Below are positions 5,864 through 14,384 of a stretch of 16,781 bases of DNA, in pieces (the stretch's first letter is position 1; every line of letters begins with the position of its first letter). The position numbers were made by a program, and so were the translations under genes. This DNA is from Bacteroidales bacterium (GTDB lineage: Bacteria > Bacteroidota > Bacteroidia > Bacteroidales > Dysgonomonadaceae). Under the pieces are notes generated by a model. It ran no database searches, was not told the origin of the DNA, and worked only from the letters and a program-made list of their open reading frames with translations. The stretch is taken from NCBI GenBank assembly GCA_012728155.1, contig JAAYFR010000336.1:1-16781 (forward strand). The letters run 5' to 3'.

Positions 5864-7111
5864 ATGATACGAATTTTACATACGGCTGACTGGCATATCG
5901 GGCAGCTCTTTTATGAGTATGACCGCACTTATGAGCATCGCCAATTTTTGGAATGGCTGATCACTACTCTCACGGAAGAAGAGATTGATGTGTTGTTGGT
6001 CAGTGGAGATATCTTCGACTCTTCCAATCCTTCGGCAGCATCTATAAAGATGTTCTACTCCTTTCTCAATCGGGCTGTAACACAGAATCCACATCTTCAA
6101 ATCGTCGTCACTGCCGGAAATCACGATTCGGCGTCGCGGTTGGAGTCCCCCAAGCCGTTGCTGGAATCGTCCCATATCCATATCGTGGGGATTGTGGAGA
6201 AAGATGGTGAGGGAGCGGTTGACTACCCGGCAATAACGATCCCTTTAAGAAGCAAAGAGGGCGATATCGAAGTGTGGTGCATTGCTGCTCCATTTCTGCG
6301 CTTGGGTGATTACCCCTCTATCCCTGATGCCGCCAACCCTTATGTAGAAGGGGTTGGCGCATTTTATAAAGATGCCGCCAGTTTTGCCGTATCGTTAAAA
6401 GAACCGGGGCACTCCATCATCGCCATGGGGCATCTGCATGCGCAGCAGGCGGAGGTGGGTGATCTTGATAAGATGGAGCGGTTGATCATGGGAGGGGTGG
6501 AATGTGTTTCCGCTTCTGCTTTTAGCGACGATATCCGGTATGTGGCATTGGGACATATCCATAAAGCACAGTGTATCGGTGGTCAAGAGCATGTCCGTTA
6601 TAGTGGCAGCCCCCTGCCGATCTCTTTTTCAGAGACAAATTACAGGCACCAGGTCATCGTTTTTGATATGGCAAATGATGCGATAGAAAACTTTAAGAAA
6701 ATTGAAATACCGGTTACAGTGCCCCTTATGAGGGTGCCATCGGTACACAGTTCACTTTCCGAGGCACTCGCGTCGTTGTCGCAATTAAAAGCATTTGAAG
6801 GAGATCCCTATACCGCGCCCTATCTTGAAGCGAGGATATTGTTAGAAGGTCCGGAGCCCGGCTTGCGCCACAAGATTGAGACCGCGCTGGCGGATAAGAA
6901 TGTCAGGTTAGCCAAGATTGATGTCCGTTATAAGTCATCCGCAGCAAACCCGGGGAAAGTCGATACGGTTGACCCGGAACAGCTCAATCGGCTCAAACCG
7001 GTTGAAGTGTTGCAGAAGGTGTATCAAGTCAAGTATGACACCCCTATCCCCCCAACATTGTCAAAACTTTATCTGCAAGTGGAACAGGAAGTAAACCAAT
7101 TGGAGGCATAA
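5864..7111 (+). CDS. sbcD: Nuclease SbcCD subunit D (Mre11-type)
   Basis: Metal-dependent phosphoesterase subunit of the SbcCD complex, which cuts DNA hairpins and processes blocked double-strand ends. The 415-residue length is normal. Conserved metal-binding motifs are all visible: D9 and H11 in HTADWHIG, D49 in SGDIFD, N86-H87-D88 in AGNHDS, H190/H192 in MGHLHA and H231/H233 in LGHIHKAQ. A C-terminal capping region of about 130 residues follows. The start ATG sits 25 bases after a -7 box and begins with the usual MIRILHTADWH. The stop is two bases before the sbcC ATG, so the two subunits are made together. Confidence 0.97.
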   Translation: MIRILHTADWHIGQLFYEYDRTYEHRQFLEWLITTLTEEEIDVLLVSGDIFDSSNPSAASIKMFYSFLNRAVTQNPHLQIVVTAGNHDSASRLESPKPLLESSHIHIVGIVEKDGEGAVDYPAITIPLRSKEGDIEVWCIAAPFLRLGDYPSIPDAANPYVEGVGAFYKDAASFAVSLKEPGHSIIAMGHLHAQQAEVGDLDKMERLIMGGVECVSASAFSDDIRYVALGHIHKAQCIGGQEHVRYSGSPLPISFSETNYRHQVIVFDMANDAIENFKKIEIPVTVPLMRVPSVHSSLSEALASLSQLKAFEGDPYTAPYLEARILLEGPEPGLRHKIETALADKNVRLAKIDVRYKSSAANPGKVDTVDPEQLNRLKPVEVLQKVYQVKYDTPIPPTLSKLYLQVEQEVNQLEA

Positions 7112-7113
7112 CG

Positions 7114-10100
7114 ATGAAGATAGAAGCAATTCGCATGAAAAATCTGGCCTCTTTGGACGGCATCACAGAGATTGATTTTAGCAGGGAGCCGCTTTCTTCC
7201 GCCGGTATATTCGCGATAACGGGACCAACCGGATCGGGAAAATCCACCATCCTCGATGCTTTGTGTCTCGCTCTTTATGACGAAACGCCACGCTACAAGC
7301 TGGCGGACAATAAAGTGGATGTTCTGGATGTGCAGGGGAGCACCATCAAGCAGGGTGATGTGCGCGGGATCCTCAGGGATGGATGTTCCAACGGTTTTGC
7401 CGAAGTCGATTTCGAGGGTATGGACGGACATTGTTACCGTGCCCGGTGGAGCGTGAGGAGGGCGCGCAACAAAGCCGACGGCAATTTACAATCCTCTGAA
7501 ATGTCGTTGAAAAGCATCACCACCCAACAGGATATACCCGGTCGAAAGACCGAGTTGTTGGCAGAAATTGCACGGTTAGTCGGACTGACTTTTGAGCAGT
7601 TCACCCGCTCCGTCCTATTGGCGCAAGGCGATTTCACCGCTTTCCTGAAAGCCGGGAAAGACGAGAAAGCCTCTCTACTGGAAAAACTGACCGGTACCCA
7701 TATCTATTCCGAGATATCGAGAAAGGTGTATGATCATTCCAAAGAGCAGCAAGCTATACTTGGGGATTTGAATCGGCAACGAGAAGGAATCCCCACCCTC
7801 ACCCATGAGGAGTTGGGTGAGTTACAGGAAAAAAGAGCGGCATTGGCGACCCTCATTGAAAAAAATGAGATAGTAAAGGGAGAACTGGAGAAGGAGGTCA
7901 ACTGGCATGCGCAATGGAAGAAATGGAAAAAAAGCGTTGAGACCGCCGCCGCCGATCTCTCGGAAGCCGCCACCACCAAAACAGAGGCAGAGCCGCGGGA
8001 ACAGCTTTTACAGCAGATTATCCGCGTTCAGCCCGCCAAAGAAATTGTGCACAGTTTGCTGCATCTCCGCGAGCAGATTGCCACCAGGAAATCGGCCATC
8101 CATGATGTTTCGTCGAAACTGACGACACAGAATGAGGAGAAAAAAACTGTCAACATGGCATTTGGAGAGGCTGTCGTCGCCTTAGAGGGGGCAACTCGAA
8201 AAGAAGAAGAAGCACAGCCGCTATTGAACAGGGCAAAGGCGTTGGATGTGCAGCTTTCTGAAAAGGCGGCACAGGTACAACGGGCGGGCGACGAGTTCAC
8301 CGCCATCTCCGAGAAAGTGACCGGTCAAAAAGAGCAGTTGTCGCTGTCGAAAAAGAATTTGGCAGATCTGGAGAAAGAGATTGATGGATTAAGCCGCTGG
8401 AAAAATGACAATGAATCCCGCCGGCCCATCGCCGAACAGGAGAGCCTTATCTTATCCAAGCTGGCAGATGCGGAAGAGATCCTGAAAAACCTGCACGATT
8501 ATACCGCGCAGATGGAAGAAACAGACAAAAAGAGCCTGCAACTGGGGCATGAGAAACAAACCCTCGAAGAAAAGAGAGGTATGTTGCTTCTCTCCCAACA
8601 ACAGAAACAGGGTGAATTCCGGGAGCTGCACACTACCCTATCGGCCGTTCCTATTCAGGAGTTGGAAAATGAGAAAACTTCGTTGGACAGCCGGATCGAA
8701 GAGATGGTAGCAGCGGAAGGCCATTGGAAAATATTATACCGAACAATCGTCGATAAAGATGAAATAAACCTCTCACTCTCAAATAATAAAAAAGAGTTAG
8801 AAGAGAACAGAGTGCTACTCTTCGAGGCAGAAAATCAACTACCGAGAAAATTGGCAGAAAAAGAGACCGCTTTGAAAGCGCTTGAAAAAGCAAAATTGCT
8901 GATGGCCGAAAGCGTGGGACAGTTGCGGAAGCAGTTGAAATCCGGAGAACCCTGTCCGGTCTGCGGCAGCCCCGAGCATCCCTATGTTGAGGAAGACCCA
9001 TTGGCCAACCGACTACTTTCGGAACTGGAATCCACCTATCAGGAGTATGAAACCGCGTATGCGGAACAGCTGACGCTCCTCAGCCGCCTCCGACAAATTG
9101 GCGAAGGGTTGGAAAAGACGATTAGCCAGCTGGAAACGACCCTTACCGGCAAAAGTGCATCCCTCAAAGAACTCGAAGCAAAATGGTCGGAATTCCATGT
9201 TTCCGGTCAGTGTGGCGACTATCCGCCTGCCGACAGAACGGCATGGCTACACGATCAGCTGCAGCAACACAAGATCCGTCAACAACAATTAGCGGAGCAG
9301 ATACAATCTTACAGAAAGCAGAAAGAGCAATTGGAGTCGTTCCATTCCGACCTTGCCGCGCTGGATAAAGAGTTGACCGATTACGCGAACCGGATAAAAG
9401 ATCATGAAAGGAGGCTGCAATCGTTACAGGAACAACGGCAGAATAACAGCACAGCACAGCGGAAGGCGGCCCAAAATCTGGAAGATGTGCAATCCGTGCT
9501 GACTGTCTATTTCCCTGCTGAAGAGTGGTTTGAGCAGTGGCAGCAGAATCCCGACACTTTTGTGCGGCAAATCCGTGAATTTGCCCACAACTGGAAAGCC
9601 AACACCACCCGGCTTGAAGAGCAGAACCATCGACAAAAGATGATGGTCGAAAAAATAAAAGGAGGAGAGAGCCAGCTCAAGGAGCAAGAGGAAGAGTCCC
9701 GGAAAAAAGGGGAATACCTGACCGAGATACAATCCCAACATAAAGAGCTGACCGACCAACGGGGAATGATCTTTAACGGTACGCCGGTAATAGAGGTGGA
9801 GAACAATTTAAAAGAGACGAGCCGAGTGGCAAAACAGGTTTGGGATGATCGGAAAAAGAAAGTGGATACGGTGCTGTCGGAGATTACCCGTCTCGAGGCA
9901 CAGCATGAGCAGTTGGAGAAGGATGTCACCACTTTATCCCTTCAGGAAACGACCGCCGACGACCAAATCGAAAATTGGATTATTCACTATAACCGGCATT
10001 ACAATATAGTGCCGGACACCTCTCTTACAACCCAAGATGATAATCCATATTATGATCCACTGCATTCCCCACAGCAAGACCCGGCGCTTACCCGGGCGCA

Positions 10101-10920
10101 GCTGCTCTCCCTCTTGAAATTCACCCAGGAGTGGATGGAAAAGGAGAGACGGGAGTTACAGGATATCGACACCGCGGTGATGAAGGCCAAGTCGATTTTG
10201 GGAGAACGTACCAAAGCGTTGGAAAAACATATAGAAGAACGTCCATCGGAAAAAACAGAGGAAGAACTGACAGTCTCACAGGAAGATGTGCGTGAATTAT
10301 TAAGGAAAAGTTCACAAGAATTCAATGAAATCGACTTTACAATAAAGCAAGACATCCTCAATAAGCAGCGCATAGGTTCATTATTAAAGGAGATAGAGAA
10401 GCAGGCGGAGATAGCGGAAAATTGGGCGAAACTCAATGAGATTATCGGGTCGGCCGACGGCAAGAAATTCCGTCAGATCGCCCAGGAATACACGTTGGAT
10501 GTGTTGTTGGGCTATGCCAATGTCCATCTCGAGATCCTGAGCAAGCGGTATCTCTTGCAGCGCATACCCAACTCATTGGGATTGCAGGTAGTGGACCAGG
10601 ATATGGGCGATGAGGTGCGGACGGTCTATTCCCTCTCCGGCGGCGAATCATTTCTCGTCTCGCTGGCCCTGGCATTGGGGTTGGCATCGCTCTCCTCCAG
10701 CCGCATGAAAGTGGAATCGCTCTTTATCGACGAAGGCTTCGGATCACTCGACCCCACCACCCTCAATATCGCTATGGACGCGTTGGAGCGACTGCATAAC
10801 CAAGGCCGGAAAGTCGGCGTGATCTCCCACGTGCAGGAGATGACCGAGCGGATACCGGTACAGATCAGGGTGAGCAAGCAGCAGAGCGGAAAGAGCAAAG
10901 TGGAGGTAGTGGCGGTGTGA
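7114..10920 (+). CDS. sbcC: Nuclease SbcCD subunit C (Rad50-type ATPase)
   Basis: SMC/Rad50-type ATPase partner of SbcD. The 1268-residue protein has the expected plan: N-terminal half ATPase with Walker A GPTGSGKS (37-44) and Q-loop Q171, a long coiled coil, a zinc hook CPVCG (C614 and C617) near the middle, a return coiled coil, and a C-terminal half ATPase with signature SLSGGES (1173-1179), Walker B LFIDEG (D1206, E1207), D-loop SLD (1211-1213) and H1239. It is longer than the E. coli protein (1048 residues), mostly through the coiled coils. A Pro/Tyr/Asp-rich segment around 972-990 (NPYYDPLHSPQQDP) interrupts the return arm and looks like an inserted loop. Its stop is only four bases from the convergent stop of the ABC ATPase gene. 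Confidence 0.97.
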   Translation: MKIEAIRMKNLASLDGITEIDFSREPLSSAGIFAITGPTGSGKSTILDALCLALYDETPRYKLADNKVDVLDVQGSTIKQGDVRGILRDGCSNGFAEVDFEGMDGHCYRARWSVRRARNKADGNLQSSEMSLKSITTQQDIPGRKTELLAEIARLVGLTFEQFTRSVLLAQGDFTAFLKAGKDEKASLLEKLTGTHIYSEISRKVYDHSKEQQAILGDLNRQREGIPTLTHEELGELQEKRAALATLIEKNEIVKGELEKEVNWHAQWKKWKKSVETAAADLSEAATTKTEAEPREQLLQQIIRVQPAKEIVHSLLHLREQIATRKSAIHDVSSKLTTQNEEKKTVNMAFGEAVVALEGATRKEEEAQPLLNRAKALDVQLSEKAAQVQRAGDEFTAISEKVTGQKEQLSLSKKNLADLEKEIDGLSRWKNDNESRRPIAEQESLILSKLADAEEILKNLHDYTAQMEETDKKSLQLGHEKQTLEEKRGMLLLSQQQKQGEFRELHTTLSAVPIQELENEKTSLDSRIEEMVAAEGHWKILYRTIVDKDEINLSLSNNKKELEENRVLLFEAENQLPRKLAEKETALKALEKAKLLMAESVGQLRKQLKSGEPCPVCGSPEHPYVEEDPLANRLLSELESTYQEYETAYAEQLTLLSRLRQIGEGLEKTISQLETTLTGKSASLKELEAKWSEFHVSGQCGDYPPADRTAWLHDQLQQHKIRQQQLAEQIQSYRKQKEQLESFHSDLAALDKELTDYANRIKDHERRLQSLQEQRQNNSTAQRKAAQNLEDVQSVLTVYFPAEEWFEQWQQNPDTFVRQIREFAHNWKANTTRLEEQNHRQKMMVEKIKGGESQLKEQEEESRKKGEYLTEIQSQHKELTDQRGMIFNGTPVIEVENNLKETSRVAKQVWDDRKKKVDTVLSEITRLEAQHEQLEKDVTTLSLQETTADDQIENWIIHYNRHYNIVPDTSLTTQDDNPYYDPLHSPQQDPALTRAQLLSLLKFTQEWMEKERRELQDIDTAVMKAKSILGERTKALEKHIEERPSEKTEEELTVSQEDVRELLRKSSQEFNEIDFTIKQDILNKQRIGSLLKEIEKQAEIAENWAKLNEIIGSADGKKFRQIAQEYTLDVLLGYANVHLEILSKRYLLQRIPNSLGLQVVDQDMGDEVRTVYSLSGGESFLVSLALALGLASLSSSRMKVESLFIDEGFGSLDPTTLNIAMDALERLHNQGRKVGVISHVQEMTERIPVQIRVSKQQSGKSKVEVVAV

Positions 10921-10924
10921 TCTC

Positions 10925-12004
10925 TTATTTTTTCAGGATCATTTCAATTATGAGTGAGTCGTCGACAACGGATTCGGTGAGAGATTCGGTGAGTCCATTG
11001 ATGATGGCTAAGCTTATCGTGTCGGGTTCTTTGTCAGCACCAAAGATCATTCCCGTGGAAGCAGGCAGGATTAGTCGTAACGACACTTGGCTGCTCTTTT
11101 CCGAGTAGGTGAGCAGGTAGTCCAATCCACCGGTCAGAGGCACAACCTGCAGGCATTCCTCCGTCAGCAACAATATGTTGTGCTGCATCTTGGGCGAAAA
11201 GAAGTGTTTTTGGCAGAAGGCTTCAATCTCCGAGTTAAGCGCATAGAGGTCGTAGTCCGGCGAATTGATGCGGTACTCCAAATTTCGGATTCTGTTGATA
11301 AATATACGGGTCTTCTCCCGCTGCGGATTATCAAACAGCTGTTCCGGGGTCCCCTCCTCATATATCACCCCCTCATCCATATAGAATATGCGGGTACTCA
11401 CATCACGGGCAAAACTCATCTCATGGGTAACGATCACCATCGTCATTCCCTGCTTTGCAAGCGACCTGATAACGCCCAACACCTCACTCACCATTGTGGG
11501 GTCGAGCGCAGATGTAGGCTCATCAAAAAGGATGATCCGGGGATCCATTGAGAGGCATCGGGCAATGGCAACACGCTGTTTTTGTCCCCCCGAAAGATTG
11601 CGCGGATAGGCATCGGCTTTCTCTGCAAGGCCAACCATCTTCAGAAGCTCCATACCTCGTTCGGCTGCCTCCACTTTGCTTTTATCTCTCAGCTTCATCG
11701 GACCTATCGTGACATTCTGCAGTACGGTGAGGTGGTCGAAAAGATAGAAATGCTGAAATACCATCCCCATCTTCTGGCGTATCTTTGCCACATTCGCCTT
11801 TTTATTCAGGATATTTTCATTCTCTATAAATATCTCTCCGCCGGAAGGCTGATCGAGCAGGTTCAGACAACGTAAAAATGTACTTTTCCCTGTACCCGAA
11901 GGGCCGATAATGGAGATAACCTCCCCTTTGGCAATATTTGCATTCACATCCCGCAGCACCTCCAATTGTCCGAAATTTTTCTTTAAATGTTCTACCCGTA
12001 TCAT
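10925..12004 (-). CDS. Amino-acid-type ABC ATPase with extra RsbW-like C-terminal domain
   Basis: Cytoplasmic ATPase of a polar-amino-acid-type importer (GlnQ/HisP family), 359 residues against about 240-250 for the family. Residues 1-243 are a complete ABC domain: Walker A GPSGTGKS (34-41), Q84, signature LSGGQ (137-141), Walker B LFDEP (D161, E162) and H194. Residues 244-359 are extra. They resemble the RsbW-like kinase encoded three genes upstream: FSPKMQHNILLLTEECLQ (269-286) parallels LSPALVMSLNLALEEAVS of that kinase, and the ends match (VDDSLIIEMILKK against VDDMNVFTLKKLL). The N-box Asn and the DxG box are missing, so the domain is probably not a kinase. It overlaps the permease stop by four bases (ATGA). 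The ABC call is firm; the domain match is by eye only. Confidence 0.93.
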   Translation of the reverse strand: MIRVEHLKKNFGQLEVLRDVNANIAKGEVISIIGPSGTGKSTFLRCLNLLDQPSGGEIFIENENILNKKANVAKIRQKMGMVFQHFYLFDHLTVLQNVTIGPMKLRDKSKVEAAERGMELLKMVGLAEKADAYPRNLSGGQKQRVAIARCLSMDPRIILFDEPTSALDPTMVSEVLGVIRSLAKQGMTMVIVTHEMSFARDVSTRIFYMDEGVIYEEGTPEQLFDNPQREKTRIFINRIRNLEYRINSPDYDLYALNSEIEAFCQKHFFSPKMQHNILLLTEECLQVVPLTGGLDYLLTYSEKSSQVSLRLILPASTGMIFGADKEPDTISLAIINGLTESLTESVVDDSLIIEMILKK

Positions 12005-13551
12005 TTTGCTGAAGAGACTTTTTGGTTAATATAATCGATACCGACTCCTAATAGCCATGACAATAAAAAATAGATGATCGCCACGACAATCAGCGGGAAA
12101 AATGCGTCGAATGTCCGCGAGCGGATAATATCGGATGCCTTGGTTAGATCCACCACTGCGATATAGCCGACGATGGAGGTCATTTTTAATAGTGATATGA
12201 CCTCTCCCTTGTAAATCGGGATCACCTTACGCACTGCCTGCGGCAGAATTATGTAGATAAATGTACGCACCTTTGTAAATCCCATGGAGAGACCGGCCTC
12301 CTTCTGACCCGGATCTACCGACTCGATTGATGTGCGGAACATCTCGCTGGAATAGGCTGCCATGTTAAGTGCGAAAGTGATTATGGCGACAATCATTGCG
12401 CTCAATCCTGTAGAGGCAAAGACCACATAGAAGAGGATCATCAGCATCACCAATAGTGGAGTACCGCGCATTATGTCGATATAAACTCTTGCAATGCCAT
12501 TTATCAGGCGATTGCGGCTCATCCTCATCGCACACACCAATGCGCCGATAATCGTACCCAGCAGCGCGGCAAACAGCGTGATGATAAGAGTCGCTTTTAA
12601 TCCTTCTACTATTAGTTTCCACCGGTTTTCACGGATAAGGTTGTTATAAAAACTCTTTTTTATTTTTACAAAGAAACCGGAAGCATCGTCATCTTGCCCC
12701 ATATCGTCGGCTCCTTTCAGGGTTATCATTATTTGTGGGTTAGTAAAGTAATCCTCAGTAAACAGCACCTTCTCTCGTCGCTCTTCTGTCACGGTAAAGT
12801 TGGAAATAATCACCTCTGCTCTTCCCGATTCTATCGCATTTATAAGAGCAGAAAACTTCATATCCATATATTCAACCCGCATGCCCATATCAGCCGCAAT
12901 GGTCTCAATCAACTCACAATCGAGTCCCACAATTTTGTTGCGACGTACAAAACACATCGGCTCACGATTGGCTGCCACCCCCACTTTCAAGACCGGCGCA
13001 TCCGCTCCGGCCGGTTTTTTGGGTCCGTCATACTCTCCTCCATCCTGCTCCAACCAACGCTCAATCAAATCCGCCAGACTGCCATCTTCCTTCATTCTGT
13101 GAATCACGGCATTCATCTTCTCCACCAACTCATAATTCCCTTTTCTCACTGCAACAGCGGCCGGTTCATTGATATACTTCTTGGGGAGTAAACCAATATC
13201 TTTATTGTGTTTGGATGCCAATAGTGCCGTTGTATAAGCTGTAATCACATAATCGACTTGTTTGCTGCGCAAAGCGACTATTGCATCGTTGATATCGTCG
13301 AAAAGAAGATGTTTCGCATCGAGAAAATGCTCCTCAACATAAAACTCACCGATTGTTCCCGTCATTGCACCGATCCTTGCTGTCTCAAGATCGCTTCCAT
13401 CCTTCGTCGCTCTCCCATCCGACTTGGCAAGATTTTTCTCCGACGCCACAACCGAAGAGCCGTCGGTATGGGTGGGCTTGGCATCTTTGTCTCCACATCC
13501 TGAAAAGAGAGTTGCCAACAGAAACAGAAATCCAATAATATGCGTCGTCAT
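12001..13551 (-). CDS. Fused substrate-binding/permease lipoprotein of amino-acid ABC transporter
   Basis: A 516-residue fusion of the periplasmic and membrane parts of a polar-amino-acid-type ABC transporter. An N-terminal signal ends in a lipobox (LFSGC, C19). Residues about 56-175 look like the second lobe of a family 3 solute-binding protein (IGAMTGTIGEFY, then AVRKGNYELVEKMN). Residues about 187-282 look like the first lobe (LKVGVAANREPMCF, then FTVTEERREKVLFTEDYF). The lobe order is thus swapped. The permease follows (first helix about 319-341, then several more) with an EAA loop around QKEAGLSMGF (416-425). ATG 13551 shares one base with the STAS stop; GTG at 13554 is an alternative start. 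Its ATPase gene overlaps its end by four bases. Substrate unknown, probably an amino acid. Confidence 0.9.
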   Translation of the reverse strand: MTTHIIGFLFLLATLFSGCGDKDAKPTHTDGSSVVASEKNLAKSDGRATKDGSDLETARIGAMTGTIGEFYVEEHFLDAKHLLFDDINDAIVALRSKQVDYVITAYTTALLASKHNKDIGLLPKKYINEPAAVAVRKGNYELVEKMNAVIHRMKEDGSLADLIERWLEQDGGEYDGPKKPAGADAPVLKVGVAANREPMCFVRRNKIVGLDCELIETIAADMGMRVEYMDMKFSALINAIESGRAEVIISNFTVTEERREKVLFTEDYFTNPQIMITLKGADDMGQDDDASGFFVKIKKSFYNNLIRENRWKLIVEGLKATLIITLFAALLGTIIGALVCAMRMSRNRLINGIARVYIDIMRGTPLLVMLMILFYVVFASTGLSAMIVAIITFALNMAAYSSEMFRTSIESVDPGQKEAGLSMGFTKVRTFIYIILPQAVRKVIPIYKGEVISLLKMTSIVGYIAVVDLTKASDIIRSRTFDAFFPLIVVAIIYFLLSWLLGVGIDYINQKVSSAK

Positions 13552-13853
13552 CACTCAATTGTAAAGATCGATGTAAAACCGGTCATATCAAACACCTCTT
13601 TAATCTCGCTCTTCATATTGCTCAACACAAGTTTACCCCCTGCTTCGGGCATGCACTTTTGAAGCTTCAGAAAAATTCGCAAACCCGACGAACTGATATA
13701 ATCAAGTTCGGAGCAATCCAACTCCATATCTCCCTCCGGATCTATCATCATTGGCGCAATCTCTTTCTCAAAATCTGCCACATTGGTTGTGTCAAGCCTC
13801 CCCACAATCTTTACCAAGGTCTTTTTACCATCTTTATTGATAGAAACTTCCAT
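13551..13853 (-). CDS. STAS-domain anti-anti-sigma-type protein (RsbV/SpoIIAA-like)
   Basis: A 100-residue single STAS domain. Proteins of this family are phosphorylated by an RsbW-type kinase and dephosphorylated by an RsbU/SpoIIE-type phosphatase, and both partners are encoded just upstream. The phosphorylation loop reads YISSSGLRI (52-60); by alignment with the usual DSSGL, S55 would be the phosphorylated Ser, and the Asp before it is replaced by S54. I chose ATG 13853 (MEVSINKDGK), which gives the normal family length; an in-frame ATG at 13889 would add twelve residues that do not look like the fold. Its stop shares a base with the start of the transporter gene, so this signalling protein and the permease are translationally coupled. 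Confidence 0.92.
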   Translation of the reverse strand: MEVSINKDGKKTLVKIVGRLDTTNVADFEKEIAPMMIDPEGDMELDCSELDYISSSGLRIFLKLQKCMPEAGGKLVLSNMKSEIKEVFDMTGFTSIFTIE

Positions 13854-13898
13854 AATGTATATTGTTACATAGTTATTTGTAAATGACAACTCAAAAAA

Positions 13899-14309
13899 TT
13901 ACTCTAATAACTTCTTAAGGGTGAAGACATTCATATCGTCAACACGTTTATATTCCACTTCGTTCATGATCTTCTTTATAAGAAAAATGCCCAGTCCGCC
14001 AACAGGACGATCCTCTACCGTAAGAGTGATATCCACATCACCACCCTTTGTAGGGTCAAACTCCACCCCGGTATCTGTGATTGTAAAAATCAACGCATTA
14101 TTCTCTTTTACTGCCTCTATGGAGATATCTTGATTAAATTCCTTAGGGTAGGCATATAGGATAATATTCGAAACGGCCTCTTCTAAAGCCAGATTAAGGC
14201 TCATAACTAACGCCGGCGACAATCCCAACTCCTCTCCTATCGTCTCGATGAATGTTACTAACTTCGAAATTTCAGTAATCTCATTTTTTATTATTAGAAC
14301 TCTTTTCAT
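13899..14309 (-). CDS. RsbW-like serine-protein kinase (GHKL ATPase)
   Basis: A 136-residue GHKL-fold ATPase of the anti-sigma/RsbW class. Intact boxes are visible: N-box LALEEAVSNII (E43, E44, N48), G1 box DTGVEFDP (79-86) and G2 region PVGGLGIFLIKKI (102-114). In partner-switching systems such proteins bind and phosphorylate an RsbV-type STAS protein and, when free, hold an output protein such as a sigma factor. The STAS gene follows 45 bases downstream. No sigma factor is encoded in the window, so the output is not the usual one here or lies elsewhere. The start ATG 14309 (MKRVLIIKNE) begins at the first strand of the fold. Confidence 0.92.
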   Translation of the reverse strand: MKRVLIIKNEITEISKLVTFIETIGEELGLSPALVMSLNLALEEAVSNIILYAYPKEFNQDISIEAVKENNALIFTITDTGVEFDPTKGGDVDITLTVEDRPVGGLGIFLIKKIMNEVEYKRVDDMNVFTLKKLLE

Positions 14310-14384
14310 CGTTTCAATTTTTATGTTTTATATCTATAAAATAAGGTCAGCCTATCTAAATCTTGTGGGCTTCAATATATTATA

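Noticed and set aside
9507..9932. A 141-codon Ser/Cys/Phe-rich open frame antisense to sbcC
   Set aside because: Composition is the usual reverse complement of a Glu/Lys-rich coiled coil, which lacks stops on the other strand.
11087..11551. A 154-codon open frame on the plus strand opposite the ABC ATPase
   Set aside because: It is antisense to the ABC signature and extension region with no promoter or domain evidence; overlap with a real gene explains it.
12694..13191. A 165-codon open frame on the plus strand opposite the binding-protein/permease gene
   Set aside because: It is His/Ile-rich without domain features and is fully covered by a gene with clear family motifs.
13854..13889. Twelve-residue N-terminal extension of the STAS protein from ATG 13889
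   Set aside because: The internal ATG 13853 gives the standard family length, and the extra residues have no fold role; the longer form remains possible.
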